Origin: Tepidibacillus_B infernus
Lineage (GTDB): Bacteria > Bacillota > Bacilli > Tepidibacillales > Tepidibacillaceae
NCBI RefSeq assembly: GCF_048898065.1
Contig: NZ_JBLWFI010000001.1
Coordinates: 682,001-746,000 of the forward strand
Length of the DNA stretch: 64,000 nt
Direction of reading: 5' to 3'
Part shown: positions 43,240 through 51,356 of the stretch, one piece after another
How the letters are laid out: each line of letters begins with the position of its first letter
Position numbering within the stretch: position 1 is the stretch's first letter
Notes under the pieces: model-generated
Databases searched by the model: none
Seen by the model: the letters and a program-made list of their open reading frames with translations, nothing else
What the model was told of the DNA's origin: nothing
Translations under genes and position numbers: made by a program

Positions 43240-43721
43240 GTGTGATCAAAGTAGGCATGGCAGACTTGAACATCGCAATCACCCCAGATCGACTTAGAAC
43301 AACTGGATTGGGTTCTTGTGTGGGAATTGCGATTGTTGACAAGGTTAACCATATAGGTGGTTTAGCCCATATAATGCTTCCATCTTCTGAAATGGTTAAA
43401 ATAGGTCAACTTAATAAAGCTAAGTATGCAGATACTGCGGTGCCATTATTAGTTGAAAAAATGGTTCAATTGGGTGCAAAGAAAAGTTTAATGGTTGCTA
43501 AATTAGCAGGTGGCGCACAAATGTTTCAGTTTCAATCTCAAAATGATATGATGAGAATTGGCCCAAGAAATGTGGAGGCCTCAAAAGTATCTCTAAAAGA
43601 ATTAGGTATTCCTATCATTGCAGAAGATACGGGTGGGAATTTTGGTAGAACAATAGAATTGGATATTTTAACAGGCATACTTTATATTAAAACAGCTAAT
43701 CAAGGTGTAAACGAGATATGA
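43236..43721 (+). CDS. cheD: Chemoreceptor glutamine deamidase CheD
   Basis: A 161-aa deamidase. The catalytic cysteine in TTGLGSCVGIAI and histidine in GGLAHIMLPSS are present, with VAKLAGGAQMF and DTGGNFGRTIELD following. ATG 43236 makes the standard ATGA overlap with cheC and sits 10 nt after AGGAG; ATG 43230 is the alternative. It binds CheC and modifies receptors. Confidence 0.94.
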   Translation: MSVIKVGMADLNIAITPDRLRTTGLGSCVGIAIVDKVNHIGGLAHIMLPSSEMVKIGQLNKAKYADTAVPLLVEKMVQLGAKKSLMVAKLAGGAQMFQFQSQNDMMRIGPRNVEASKVSLKELGIPIIAEDTGGNFGRTIELDILTGILYIKTANQGVNEI

Positions 43722-44032
43722 AAGTTGTTAAAGAATTGTTGTTTGGAGTTGTTCTTGGTTGTTTTGCTTTCTTGTTGGTTTTTATTCTAAATTGGAAAGT
43801 GAACTTGTTTTATACTTCTTTGATTCGAGGACTTTTTGCTTTTATCGTGTTTACAGCTGTGGGTATCATTATTGGATTTTTATTGATACCACAACAAAAA
43901 CAGCATATTGATGTAAAAGCCTCAATAAACGATGAAGATTTATTTCAACCTCTTCATTTTCCAAAAATAGAAAGTGAAGATGAAATAGAGAAATATGTAA
44001 ATGGGATTCGAAACTTGTCTCAAGATGAATAG
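43718..44032 (+). CDS. Hypothetical two-helix membrane protein between cheD and sigD
   Basis: A 104-aa protein with two hydrophobic segments (about residues 8-25 and 34-58) and an acidic cytoplasmic tail of about 40 residues (DEDLFQPLHFPKIESEDEIE). It starts within an ATGA overlap with cheD, so it is translated with the chemotaxis genes. B. subtilis has no gene here. I do not recognise the family; the conserved-looking motif may lie in the tail. A flagellar or receptor-linked role is inferred only from position. Confidence 0.65.
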   Translation: MKVVKELLFGVVLGCFAFLLVFILNWKVNLFYTSLIRGLFAFIVFTAVGIIIGFLLIPQQKQHIDVKASINDEDLFQPLHFPKIESEDEIEKYVNGIRNLSQDE

Positions 44033-44049
44033 AAAGTTGGTGTCATCAT

Positions 44050-44820
44050 ATGAAAAGCCTAGAACAACAAAAAATAAATCAACTTTGGCAATCATGGCGA
44101 GATAATGATGATCCAAAAGCCTATGAAGAATTGGTAGAGCATTATATGAGGTTAGTAGAGCAAATTGTAAATAAAATGAAAAAATCATTATCAAATCAAG
44201 TTACTTTTGATGAATTAAAAAGTCATGGTGTGATTGGTTTACTTGATGCTTTAACAAAATTTGACCCTCATAGAGGCTTACAATTTGAAACTTATGCTAG
44301 TCTTCGTATTCGTGGAGCAATATTGGATGGAATACGTGAAAACGATTGGATCCCACGTTCTATTCGTGAAAAGGCAAAAAAAATTGAACGAGCTTACCAA
44401 GAATTGGAACAAAAATTTTTAAGATCTGTTTCTGATCTAGAAGTAACACAATATCTAGGAATGGAACTAGATGAGTTTTATCAAAGCATTAAAGAAACCG
44501 CTTTTCTAAGTTATATATCTTTAGATGAACCGATTGATGAGGAAGGGGAAAATACCCGTTTATCTATGCTTTCAGATTCAAGGCAGGTTATCGAGGAAAA
44601 AATTAATCAGCAAAATCTCAAGGATATTTTGTCAAAAGCAATAGATCGTTTGCCAGAAAAAGAAAAATTAGTGGTTTCATTATATTATTATGAGGAATTA
44701 AATTTAACGGAGATATCAGAGATTTTAGAATTATCAACCTCAAGAATATCACAGTTACATACAAAGGCAATCTATCGACTAAGAGGATCTTTAAGTAGGC
44801 AAAAGAAAAACATTTTCTAA
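44050..44820 (+). CDS. sigD: RNA polymerase sigma factor SigD (sigma-28)
   Basis: A 256-aa sigma factor for flagellin, motor and autolysin genes. Region 2 (FDELKSHGVIGLLDALTKFD then ETYASLRIRGAILDGIREND), the WIPRSIREKAKKIERAYQEL region 3, and region 4 with HTH (LNLTEISEILELSTSRISQL) are all visible. Normal length. Its activity should be held by FlgM, which is not in the window. Confidence 0.96.
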   Translation: MKSLEQQKINQLWQSWRDNDDPKAYEELVEHYMRLVEQIVNKMKKSLSNQVTFDELKSHGVIGLLDALTKFDPHRGLQFETYASLRIRGAILDGIRENDWIPRSIREKAKKIERAYQELEQKFLRSVSDLEVTQYLGMELDEFYQSIKETAFLSYISLDEPIDEEGENTRLSMLSDSRQVIEEKINQQNLKDILSKAIDRLPEKEKLVVSLYYYEELNLTEISEILELSTSRISQLHTKAIYRLRGSLSRQKKNIF

Positions 44821-44849
44821 TCTTAATTATTTTTTTGGGGGGCTATATG

Positions 44850-46268
44850 ATGGACAATCAACTTGAAATGGAGAAATTGTCAACGATCATTGAAGTCACT
44901 ATTTTGAATTCAGGTATGTTGGCAACTTTAACTTTTGTTTACGATGATAGAATCAATAGCCCTATTCCCAGTGAGTTAATGAAAGAATATTTAGAAAAAC
45001 ATAAGGTTATCTATGGTTTGGATGAGCAACAACTTTCATTAATATGTGCTCATCCATTAACATATATAGGAAAAACTGTTAACATCGCTCATGGTTTGGC
45101 TCCGCTTGATGGAAAAGATGCTCGTATAGAATGGGGTGAATTTTATATTCAAGAAAATACTGGACCAAAGGAGTTAAGTGATGGGAGAGTAGATTATTAT
45201 TCAGTTAAGAGAATTCTTAATGTTAAAAAAGGTGAATTGATCGCTCAAAAGATTCCTTTTACTGAAGGAGAGGCAGGAAGAACAGTATCAGGAGATCTTA
45301 TTCCTGCAAAAAAAGGAAAAGATGTCTATTTAAAACCGGGGAAAAATGTGGTAATGAATCAAACAAAGGATAAATTTTATGCTGCAATTGATGGTCAAGT
45401 CGTTGTAACAGATCAGGACAAAATTAATGTTTTCCCTATCTATGAGGTGAATGGAGACGTAGATTTTAGTGTTGGGAATATTGATTTTGTCGGTACTGTC
45501 GTAATTCGAGGGAACGTACCGGATGGTTTTAAAATTTGGGCAACAGGAGATATTCGAATTTATGGAAATGTAGAGGGATCAAAACTAATAGCTGGTGGAG
45601 ATATTATTATTCAACAGGGAGTAATCGGTCATAATAAATCTTTGATTAAATCGAAAAAAGACGTAATAGCTTCTTTTATTCTTGAAGGGGACATTCATGC
45701 TTATGAGCATGTTTATGTTTCGCAAAGTATTATGCATAGTAATGTTAGTGCTGGAAAGCAAGTCACTTGTTCTGGAACAAAAGGTTTAATTGTCGGAGGT
45801 AAGATACAAGCAGGTGAGAAAATTTCAGCTATCACAATTGGCAATCAATTAGCGACTTCAACAATACTAGAAGTAGGGATGAATCCTGAATTAAGAAGTG
45901 AATTAAATCATCTTCAGACTGAAAAACGAGAAATCTTTCATTCTTTAGATAAAATAAAAAAAGCACTTCATTTACTAGAAAAAATGCAGAGAACTACTAA
46001 TACATTACCACCAGAAAAGAAACAGCTACAGGTGGAGTTAATCAATCAACAGATATCTATGGAGAGAAAGATAAAAGAAATCATGGAGCGAGAAAAAGAA
46101 ATAGAAAGCCAATTTAATCGTATTGAACGGGCAACCATAGAAGTATTTAAGGTGATTTATCCAGGAGTGAAGTTAGTGATTGGTAAAACAAACAAGTTTA
46201 TTAACCAGGAATATAAGCATATAAAATTTGTGCAAGAAGAGGGAGAAATTATTGCTAAACTGTTATAA
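44850..46268 (+). CDS. FapA/DUF342 family protein
   Basis: A 472-aa protein of the DUF342 family, with a beta-rich core (GEFYIQENTGPKELSDGRVD, VYLKPGKNV, then GDVDFSVGNIDFVGTVVIRG and VEGSKLIAGGDIIIQQGV repeated as a right-handed beta-helix) and a C-terminal coiled coil (about residues 345-420). Such proteins are polymer-forming or FlhA-linked; in several bacilli they follow sigD. GGGGGG lies before tandem ATGs at 44847 and 44850; I use the second. Exact role unknown. Confidence 0.8.
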   Translation: MDNQLEMEKLSTIIEVTILNSGMLATLTFVYDDRINSPIPSELMKEYLEKHKVIYGLDEQQLSLICAHPLTYIGKTVNIAHGLAPLDGKDARIEWGEFYIQENTGPKELSDGRVDYYSVKRILNVKKGELIAQKIPFTEGEAGRTVSGDLIPAKKGKDVYLKPGKNVVMNQTKDKFYAAIDGQVVVTDQDKINVFPIYEVNGDVDFSVGNIDFVGTVVIRGNVPDGFKIWATGDIRIYGNVEGSKLIAGGDIIIQQGVIGHNKSLIKSKKDVIASFILEGDIHAYEHVYVSQSIMHSNVSAGKQVTCSGTKGLIVGGKIQAGEKISAITIGNQLATSTILEVGMNPELRSELNHLQTEKREIFHSLDKIKKALHLLEKMQRTTNTLPPEKKQLQVELINQQISMERKIKEIMEREKEIESQFNRIERATIEVFKVIYPGVKLVIGKTNKFINQEYKHIKFVQEEGEIIAKLL

Positions 46269-46299
46269 ATCTTTGTAATATTGTAAGGGGTGAAATACT

Positions 46300-46551
46300 A
46301 TGAGCCTAAGGTCACTTGAACTTCATTTGACTTTCCCTAAAATGCAGGAAATAAGCAAGTATCAACAAAACATGCAGCAAAAAGCAATCGTTGAGCAAAG
46401 CTTATTTCTTACAGAGACAAAACAGTTAGACAAAGAAAAACGTAAAAAAATTGACAAAACAAATAAATCTCAATTAAATGAAAATAATTCAACAAGAACA
46501 CCAAGAAATAATGACCCTAACAAAGGAAGAATGATAGATATTAAACTATAA
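46300..46551 (+). CDS. Small hydrophilic protein of the flagellar operon end
   Basis: An 83-aa, highly charged protein, rich in K, Q and N, without membrane segment. The N-terminal SLELHLTFPKMQEISKYQQ and the C-terminal KGRMIDIKL resemble small conserved proteins that I recall after fapA-like genes in Paenibacillus, but that is memory, not a search. The AGGGGTGAAA ribosome site and fixed position support a real gene. Function unknown. Confidence 0.6.
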   Translation: MSLRSLELHLTFPKMQEISKYQQNMQQKAIVEQSLFLTETKQLDKEKRKKIDKTNKSQLNENNSTRTPRNNDPNKGRMIDIKL

Positions 46552-46574
46552 CTTATCCAGTAAAGGTGATATAA

Positions 46575-46985
46575 ATGAACATCATTTGGTTACAATTCAT
46601 TCTGCTTTTTATTGGTATTGTTTTTTTAATTATTTCTTTTTTCAAGCCGAATCAGGATTCAATTATTGATGAAAAAATTGAAAAAGTATTTGATGAATTT
46701 ACGATTCAATTGGATTTTGAAAATCAAGAGTTATTTAAGCAAATAAAAAAGTCACAACAAGAATATTATGCAGAATTAAACAGGAAAATGAAAAATGTGG
46801 AAGAACGTTTAGATAAAATAGAACGAGATAAAGGAACGAATCATGTAAACCCAAGATATGCGCAAATCTTTGAACTCTATCAATCAGGAGCCTCAATTGA
46901 TGCGATCGCAAAAAAAATGAAAATGGGGCATGGGGAAATCGAGTTGATATTAGAACTTGCTAAGAAAGGACTAAAGTATGTTTAG
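46575..46985 (+). CDS. SwrB-like membrane protein
   Basis: A 136-aa protein with one N-terminal transmembrane helix (about residues 3-22), a long coiled coil (about 30-85), and a C-terminal HTH-like end (YAQIFELYQSGASIDAIAKK then MGHGEIELILELA). This architecture and the position after sigD match B. subtilis SwrB (YlxL), which activates the flagellar export apparatus. The sequence itself is diverged, hence no symbol. It overlaps the next gene by 8 nt. Confidence 0.72.
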   Translation: MNIIWLQFILLFIGIVFLIISFFKPNQDSIIDEKIEKVFDEFTIQLDFENQELFKQIKKSQQEYYAELNRKMKNVEERLDKIERDKGTNHVNPRYAQIFELYQSGASIDAIAKKMKMGHGEIELILELAKKGLKYV

Positions 46986-47448
46986 TAACAAAAACTTTTT
47001 GAAAGGCATGGGAATTGGTTTTATCTTAAGCAGTATATTTTTATTTTGGTTTGTTAAACCTCCTTCTGAAACCCCAACTCCAACCCCAGCCGAGTTAATC
47101 AAAAATATTTCAATCGAGGAACTTAAACAACTTATCACTGAAAAAGGGTATGTTATTTACAAACCTGAAGAAATTGAAGCTTTAAAAGAAGAAAACAAAG
47201 AAACAGATTCTAAGACACCAGAAAAGGTTCAATTTGTGATCAAAAAGGGTATGACATCTTATAAAGTTGCTGATCTATTAGTTTCGTCAAATATAATTAA
47301 AGATAAACAGCAGTTTTTAAACATATTAAGCCAATATGGACTAATGAAAAATATTCAAATCGGGAATTATACTTATCATTCAGATATGACTTTAGATGAT
47401 TTGATTTCACTCATAACCCATAAAAAAGTGGAAGAATGGAAAAAGTAA
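46978..47448 (+). CDS. MltG/YceG-like membrane protein lacking the catalytic domain
   Basis: A 156-aa protein with an N-terminal helix (about residues 8-25), a short PTPTPAE linker and a C-terminal domain (VQFVIKKGMTSYKVADLLV, IIKDKQQFLNILSQYGLMK, IGNYTYHSDMTLDDLISLIT) like the LysM-like N-terminal part of endolytic transglycosylase MltG. It stops before any catalytic glutamate region. It is probably an envelope-binding accessory factor (inference). Last gene of the fla/che operon; no terminator is seen before the rpsB promoter. Confidence 0.7.
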   Translation: MFSNKNFLKGMGIGFILSSIFLFWFVKPPSETPTPTPAELIKNISIEELKQLITEKGYVIYKPEEIEALKEENKETDSKTPEKVQFVIKKGMTSYKVADLLVSSNIIKDKQQFLNILSQYGLMKNIQIGNYTYHSDMTLDDLISLITHKKVEEWKK

Positions 47449-47453
47449 ATAAG

Positions 47454-47482
47454 TTGCATCCTATTGCTAATTATGGTATATT
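47454..47482 (+). promoter_or_regulatory. SigA promoter of rpsB-tsf
   Basis: TTGCAT (47454-47459), 17-nt spacer, TATATT (47477-47482), 112 nt ahead of rpsB. Confidence 0.75.
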
Positions 47483-47504
47483 AAATCTCGGTGTTAAAAA
47501 CACA

Positions 47505-47564
47505 CGCTTACCAATTTAATTACGGGTGCTATATGATTAGTTGTAATTAAAAATGAAGTAAGCG
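47505..47564 (+). promoter_or_regulatory. rpsB: Structured rpsB mRNA leader
   Basis: CGCTTAC (47505-47511) pairs with GTAAGCG (47558-47564), enclosing a perfect 9-bp stem, TTTAATTAC (47515-47523) with GTAATTAAA (47543-47551). It lies between the promoter and the AAAGGAGGTG ribosome site at 47577-47586. It may be an S2 autoregulatory site (inference). Confidence 0.5.
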
Positions 47565-47594
47565 GAGGAAAAAAACCAAAGGAGGTGTTGAGAT

Positions 47595-48293
47595 ATGGCA
47601 GTTATTTCCATGAAACAATTATTGGAGGCAGGGGTTCATTTTGGTCACCAAACACGCCGTTGGAACCCAAAAATGGAACGCTATATCTTCACAGAAAGAA
47701 ATGGTATTTATATTATTGATTTACAAAAAACAGTTAAGAAAGTAGAAGAAGCTTATAACTTTATTAAAGAAGTTGCAGCTTCTGGTAAGAGCATTCTTTT
47801 TGTCGGAACAAAAAAACAAGCTCAAGATTCTGTAAAAGAAGAAGCAGAACGCTCTGACAGCTTTTATATCAATCAACGTTGGTTAGGTGGTACTTTAACT
47901 AACTTTGCAACAATTCAAAAACGTATTGACCGTTTAAGTCAATTAGAAACAATGGAAGCTGACGGGACTTTTGATGTCCTTCCTAAAAAAGAAGTAATCA
48001 TTCTTAAAAAAGAAAAAGAACGTCTAGAAAAATTCTTAGGCGGTATTAAAGGAATGAAAGAACTTCCTGGTGCATTGTTCGTTATTGATCCTCGTAAGGA
48101 GCGTATTGCTGTTGCTGAGGCACACAAATTAGGGATTCCAGTTGTAGCAATTGTCGATACAAACTGTGATCCTGATGAAGTAGATTATGTCATTCCAGGT
48201 AATGATGATGCAATTCGTGCAGTGAAATTATTAACTGAAAAAATGGCAGAAGCTATTTTAGAAGGCAGACAAGGTGAACAAACAATCGCTTAA
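47595..48293 (+). CDS. rpsB: 30S ribosomal protein S2
   Basis: A 232-aa ribosomal protein with ISMKQLLEAGVHFGHQTRRW, the RWLGGTLTNFATIQKRIDRL block and FVIDPRKERIAVAEAHKLGI with DTNCDPDEVDYVIPGNDDA. Normal length. Very strong ribosome site. It begins the translation cluster and is followed by a hairpin and tsf, the usual pairing. Confidence 0.98.
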   Translation: MAVISMKQLLEAGVHFGHQTRRWNPKMERYIFTERNGIYIIDLQKTVKKVEEAYNFIKEVAASGKSILFVGTKKQAQDSVKEEAERSDSFYINQRWLGGTLTNFATIQKRIDRLSQLETMEADGTFDVLPKKEVIILKKEKERLEKFLGGIKGMKELPGALFVIDPRKERIAVAEAHKLGIPVVAIVDTNCDPDEVDYVIPGNDDAIRAVKLLTEKMAEAILEGRQGEQTIA

Positions 48294-48300
48294 TCATATG

Positions 48301-48342
48301 AAGGGTGGCCTAAGGGTGTTATACCCTTTACCACCCTTTTAA
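48301..48342 (+). terminator. Hairpin between rpsB and tsf
   Basis: Outer stem AAGGGTGG (48301-48308) with CCACCCTT (48331-48338) and an inner TAAGGGT/ACCCTTTA-type hairpin, followed by a short TT then A-rich sequence. It is a partial terminator or attenuator at best. Confidence 0.5.
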
Positions 48343-48390
48343 AATAGTACATAATGCATAGTATTATTTATTAGATCAAGGAGGATAAGA

Positions 48391-49041
48391 ATGGAAATTA
48401 CAGCATCGATGGTAAAAGAGCTTCGTGAAAAAACTGGAGCAGGAATGATGGATTGTAAAAAGGCATTAAATGAAGCAAATGGTGATATGGAAAGAGCAGT
48501 AGAGATTTTACGTGAAAAAGGTATCGCATCTGCTGCAAAAAAAGCTGGACGTATTGCTGCTGAAGGAATGGTAGAATCTTATATACATGGTGGAGGAAGA
48601 ATCGGTGTTTTGGTTGAAGTTAATTGTGAAACTGACTTTGTTGCCAAAACGGACGAATTCAGAAGTTTTGTTCGCGATATAGCGATGCATATTGCTGCCA
48701 CAAATCCTAGATATTTAAAGCGTGAAGAGGTTCCTCAAGAGGATATTGAAAAAGAACGCGAAATACTTAAAGCTCAAGCATTAAATGAAGGAAAACCTGA
48801 AAAAATTGTTGAGAAAATGGTAGAAGGTCGTATTGATAAATTTTATAAAGAAAACTGCCTATTAGAACAACCTTTTGTTAAAGATCCTGACAAAACCATT
48901 GAGAGTTTAGTAAAAGAACAAATCGCAAAAATTGGTGAGAATATTAATATTCGTCGTTTTATGAGATACGAACTTGGTGAAGGTCTAGAAAAGAAAGTAG
49001 ACAATTTTGTTGAGGAAGTTATGGCACAAGCAAAGATGTAA
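48391..49041 (+). CDS. tsf: Elongation factor Ts, short form
   Basis: A 216-aa nucleotide exchange factor for EF-Tu. The N-terminal UBA-like part and core are clear (VKELREKTGAGMMDCKKALN, then VLVEVNCETDFVAKTDEF). The C-terminal part has the coiled-coil module and ends shortly after, so one core subdomain of the B. subtilis protein (about 290 aa) is missing; short forms occur in clostridia and Thermus. AAGGAGGATAAG precedes the ATG. A terminator follows. Confidence 0.95.
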   Translation: MEITASMVKELREKTGAGMMDCKKALNEANGDMERAVEILREKGIASAAKKAGRIAAEGMVESYIHGGGRIGVLVEVNCETDFVAKTDEFRSFVRDIAMHIAATNPRYLKREEVPQEDIEKEREILKAQALNEGKPEKIVEKMVEGRIDKFYKENCLLEQPFVKDPDKTIESLVKEQIAKIGENINIRRFMRYELGEGLEKKVDNFVEEVMAQAKM

Positions 49042-49049
49042 TTTGCTTT

Positions 49050-49085
49050 AAAATAGGGAACACCTTTGTGTTCCTATTTTTTTAA
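49050..49085 (+). terminator. Intrinsic terminator of tsf
   Basis: An AAATAGG-GAACA/TGTTCCTATTT stem with one bulged G and a run of T. Confidence 0.8.
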
Positions 49086-49167
49086 ATTATTAGGTTTTCT
49101 TGATTAACACTTTATTAGAGCAGGAATATGATTATTGATGTAGAATAATGAACGGGGGTTCAAATAA

Positions 49168-49908
49168 ATGGAACGTCCACAATATAAGAGAATTGTTCTT
49201 AAGTTGAGCGGAGAGGCTTTAGCAGGTCAATTAGGTTATGGAATCGACCCAAAATTTATTTTTTCTATTGCAAATCAAATAAAAGATGTTGTTTCACTTG
49301 GTGTTCAGGTTGCGATTGTGGTTGGTGGTGGCAACATTTGGCGGGGTATTTCTGGAAGTGCACAGGGTATGGATCGTGCAACCGCAGATTATATGGGAAT
49401 GTTGGCAACGGTCATGAATTCTTTAGCACTACAAGACGCTTTAGAGAACATCTTGGTCCCTACAAGGGTACAAACTTCTATCGAAATGAGACAGGTTGCA
49501 GAACCCTATATTAGACGAAAAGCAATAAGACATTTAGAGAAAAATCGAGTAGTTATTTTTGCTGGTGGAACAGGCAACCCTTATTTTTCCACGGATACAA
49601 CCGCTGCTTTAAGAGCGGCAGAAATCGAAGCCGATGTTATATTGATGGCTAAAAATAAAGTGGATGGTGTTTATTCATCTGATCCGCAAAAAGATAAAAA
49701 CGCTACGAAGTATGAATCCTTAACCTATTTGGATCTTTTGAGAAAAGGGTTAGGAGTAATGGATTCAACTGCCTCTTCATTATGTATGGACAATCATTTA
49801 CCACTTATTGTTTTTAATATTTCAGAAGAGGGAAATATTAAAAAGGTAGTATTAGGTGAAAAAATTGGAACGATTATTGGGGGGAATGAGGATGCCTCAA
49901 ACAATTAA
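49168..49908 (+). CDS. pyrH: UMP kinase
   Basis: A 246-aa amino-acid-kinase-fold enzyme making UDP from UMP with ATP. VLKLSGEALAG, VVGGGNIWRG, ATADYMGMLATVMNSLALQD and GTGNPYFSTDTTAALRAAEI are all present. Normal length. The AACGGGGG ribosome site is slightly distant. The 3' end overlaps frr by 17 nt. It precedes frr as in nearly all Firmicutes. Confidence 0.97.
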   Translation: MERPQYKRIVLKLSGEALAGQLGYGIDPKFIFSIANQIKDVVSLGVQVAIVVGGGNIWRGISGSAQGMDRATADYMGMLATVMNSLALQDALENILVPTRVQTSIEMRQVAEPYIRRKAIRHLEKNRVVIFAGGTGNPYFSTDTTAALRAAEIEADVILMAKNKVDGVYSSDPQKDKNATKYESLTYLDLLRKGLGVMDSTASSLCMDNHLPLIVFNISEEGNIKKVVLGEKIGTIIGGNEDASNN

Positions 49909-50449
49909 AAAGAATGCACAAGAAAGAATGGAAAAGGCGATTAGTACGTTAAAAAAAGAATTGGCAAGTGTAAGAGCTGGTCGAGCTAATGTTTCTCTAT
50001 TGGACAAAGTACAAGTTGAATATTATGGAGCTCTTACGCCTTTAAATCAAATGGCGAATATTACAACACCTGATGCCCGTACACTTGTTATCCAACCTTG
50101 GGATAAGAGCATAATGGGTGAAATTGAAAAGGCGATTTTGAAATCTGAATTAGGAATCACCCCAACAAACGACGGTTCAGTGATTAGAATCAATATCCCA
50201 CCTCTTACCGAAGAAAGAAGAAAAGAATTGGTAAAAGTAGTTAAGAAGATGGGGGAAGAAAGCAAAGTTGCTATTCGCAATATTCGTCGCGATGCAAATG
50301 AAGAATTAAAAAAGAAAGAGAAGAATGGGGAGATTTCCGAGGATCAATCCCATCGTACACAAGAAGAGATTCAAAAACTAACAGATAAGTTTATTGGTGA
50401 TGTAGACACTGTTGTAAATACAAAAGAAAAAGAAATTATGGAAGTTTAA
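49892..50449 (+). CDS. frr: Ribosome recycling factor
   Basis: A 185-aa factor that splits terminated ribosomes with EF-G. AQERMEKAISTLKKELASVR, AGRANVSLLDKVQVEYYGA, PLNQMANITTPDARTLVIQP and the C-terminal VRRDANEELKK-type helix are clear. The frame opens earlier, but ATG 49892 gives the usual N-terminus (MPQTIKKNAQ) and follows GGGGGG and a GAGG. A strong terminator follows. Confidence 0.95.
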   Translation: MPQTIKKNAQERMEKAISTLKKELASVRAGRANVSLLDKVQVEYYGALTPLNQMANITTPDARTLVIQPWDKSIMGEIEKAILKSELGITPTNDGSVIRINIPPLTEERRKELVKVVKKMGEESKVAIRNIRRDANEELKKKEKNGEISEDQSHRTQEEIQKLTDKFIGDVDTVVNTKEKEIMEV

Positions 50450-50456
50450 AGACCCT

Positions 50457-50486
50457 CCCTCCCTTTCATAAGGGAGGGCATTTTTT
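50457..50486 (+). terminator. Intrinsic terminator of pyrH-frr
   Basis: A 9-bp GC-rich stem (50457-50465 with 50470-50478), loop TCAT, T run at 50481-50486. Confidence 0.88.
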
Positions 50487-50564
50487 CAATCGTAAAGAAC
50501 ATAGTAACTTTTTCTATATGTTTAAATTTGTGGATCTGTTTAATTGTTTTGGAGTGGAGGACGA

Positions 50565-51344
50565 ATGATGTTAAAGGGTTTGTTTGCAAAGAAAAAAGAA
50601 AATGGTTTAGACAAAAATAAACTTAATATAAAAGACCTTGACCCTTTAAATATTCCTAAACACGTTGCTATTATAATGGACGGCAATGGAAGATGGGCGA
50701 AACAAAAAGGTTTACCAAGAATTGCTGGACATCGTGAAGGAATGAAAACGATTAGAGAAGTGGCTCGAGTTGCAAATGAAGTTGGGATCAAAATTTTAAC
50801 CCTTTATGCTTTTTCTACCGAAAACTGGAAAAGGCCGCAAGATGAAGTGAAATTTTTAATGGATTTACCTCAGGAGTTTTTAAGAAAAGAGCTTGACGAA
50901 TTAATCGAACAAAATGTTCAGGTCAAAATGATGGGATTTGATCAACAACTCCCTGAACATACTTTAAATGCAGTACATGAAGCAGTAGAGAAGACAAAGC
51001 AAAATACTGGACTTATTTTAAATTTTGCTTTAAACTACGGTAGTCGTTATGAGATTATCCATGCGATAAGAAATATTGTTGATGATGTTTTAGCTGGCAA
51101 TATTTCTAAAGATGAAATTGATGAGAAATTAATGAATCAATATCTATTAACGAAATCATATCCAGATCCTGATCTACTTATCAGAACAAGCGGCGAACTT
51201 CGAATTAGTAATTTTTTACTTTGGCAGATAGCCTATACTGAATTATGGTATACTGATGAATTTTGGCCTGAATTTAATAAACAAAGCTTATTACAAGCTA
51301 TCTATGAATATCAACAAAGATCGAGGCGATTTGGATCACTATAA
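50565..51344 (+). CDS. uppS: Undecaprenyl diphosphate synthase
   Basis: A 259-aa cis-prenyltransferase that builds the C55 lipid carrier of cell-wall precursors. Conserved regions: HVAIIMDGNGRWAKQKG with catalytic Asp39, AGHREGM, LTLYAFSTENWKRP, and the C-terminal DPDLLIRTSGELRISNFLLW. ATG 50565 follows GGAGTGGAGG; an in-frame upstream start at 50544 has no such site. An N-terminal lysine-rich extension of about 25 residues is somewhat longer than usual. Opens the uppS-cdsA-dxr-rseP-ispG group. Confidence 0.96.
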   Translation: MMLKGLFAKKKENGLDKNKLNIKDLDPLNIPKHVAIIMDGNGRWAKQKGLPRIAGHREGMKTIREVARVANEVGIKILTLYAFSTENWKRPQDEVKFLMDLPQEFLRKELDELIEQNVQVKMMGFDQQLPEHTLNAVHEAVEKTKQNTGLILNFALNYGSRYEIIHAIRNIVDDVLAGNISKDEIDEKLMNQYLLTKSYPDPDLLIRTSGELRISNFLLWQIAYTELWYTDEFWPEFNKQSLLQAIYEYQQRSRRFGSL

Positions 51345-51356
51345 AGGGTGGGCTTA

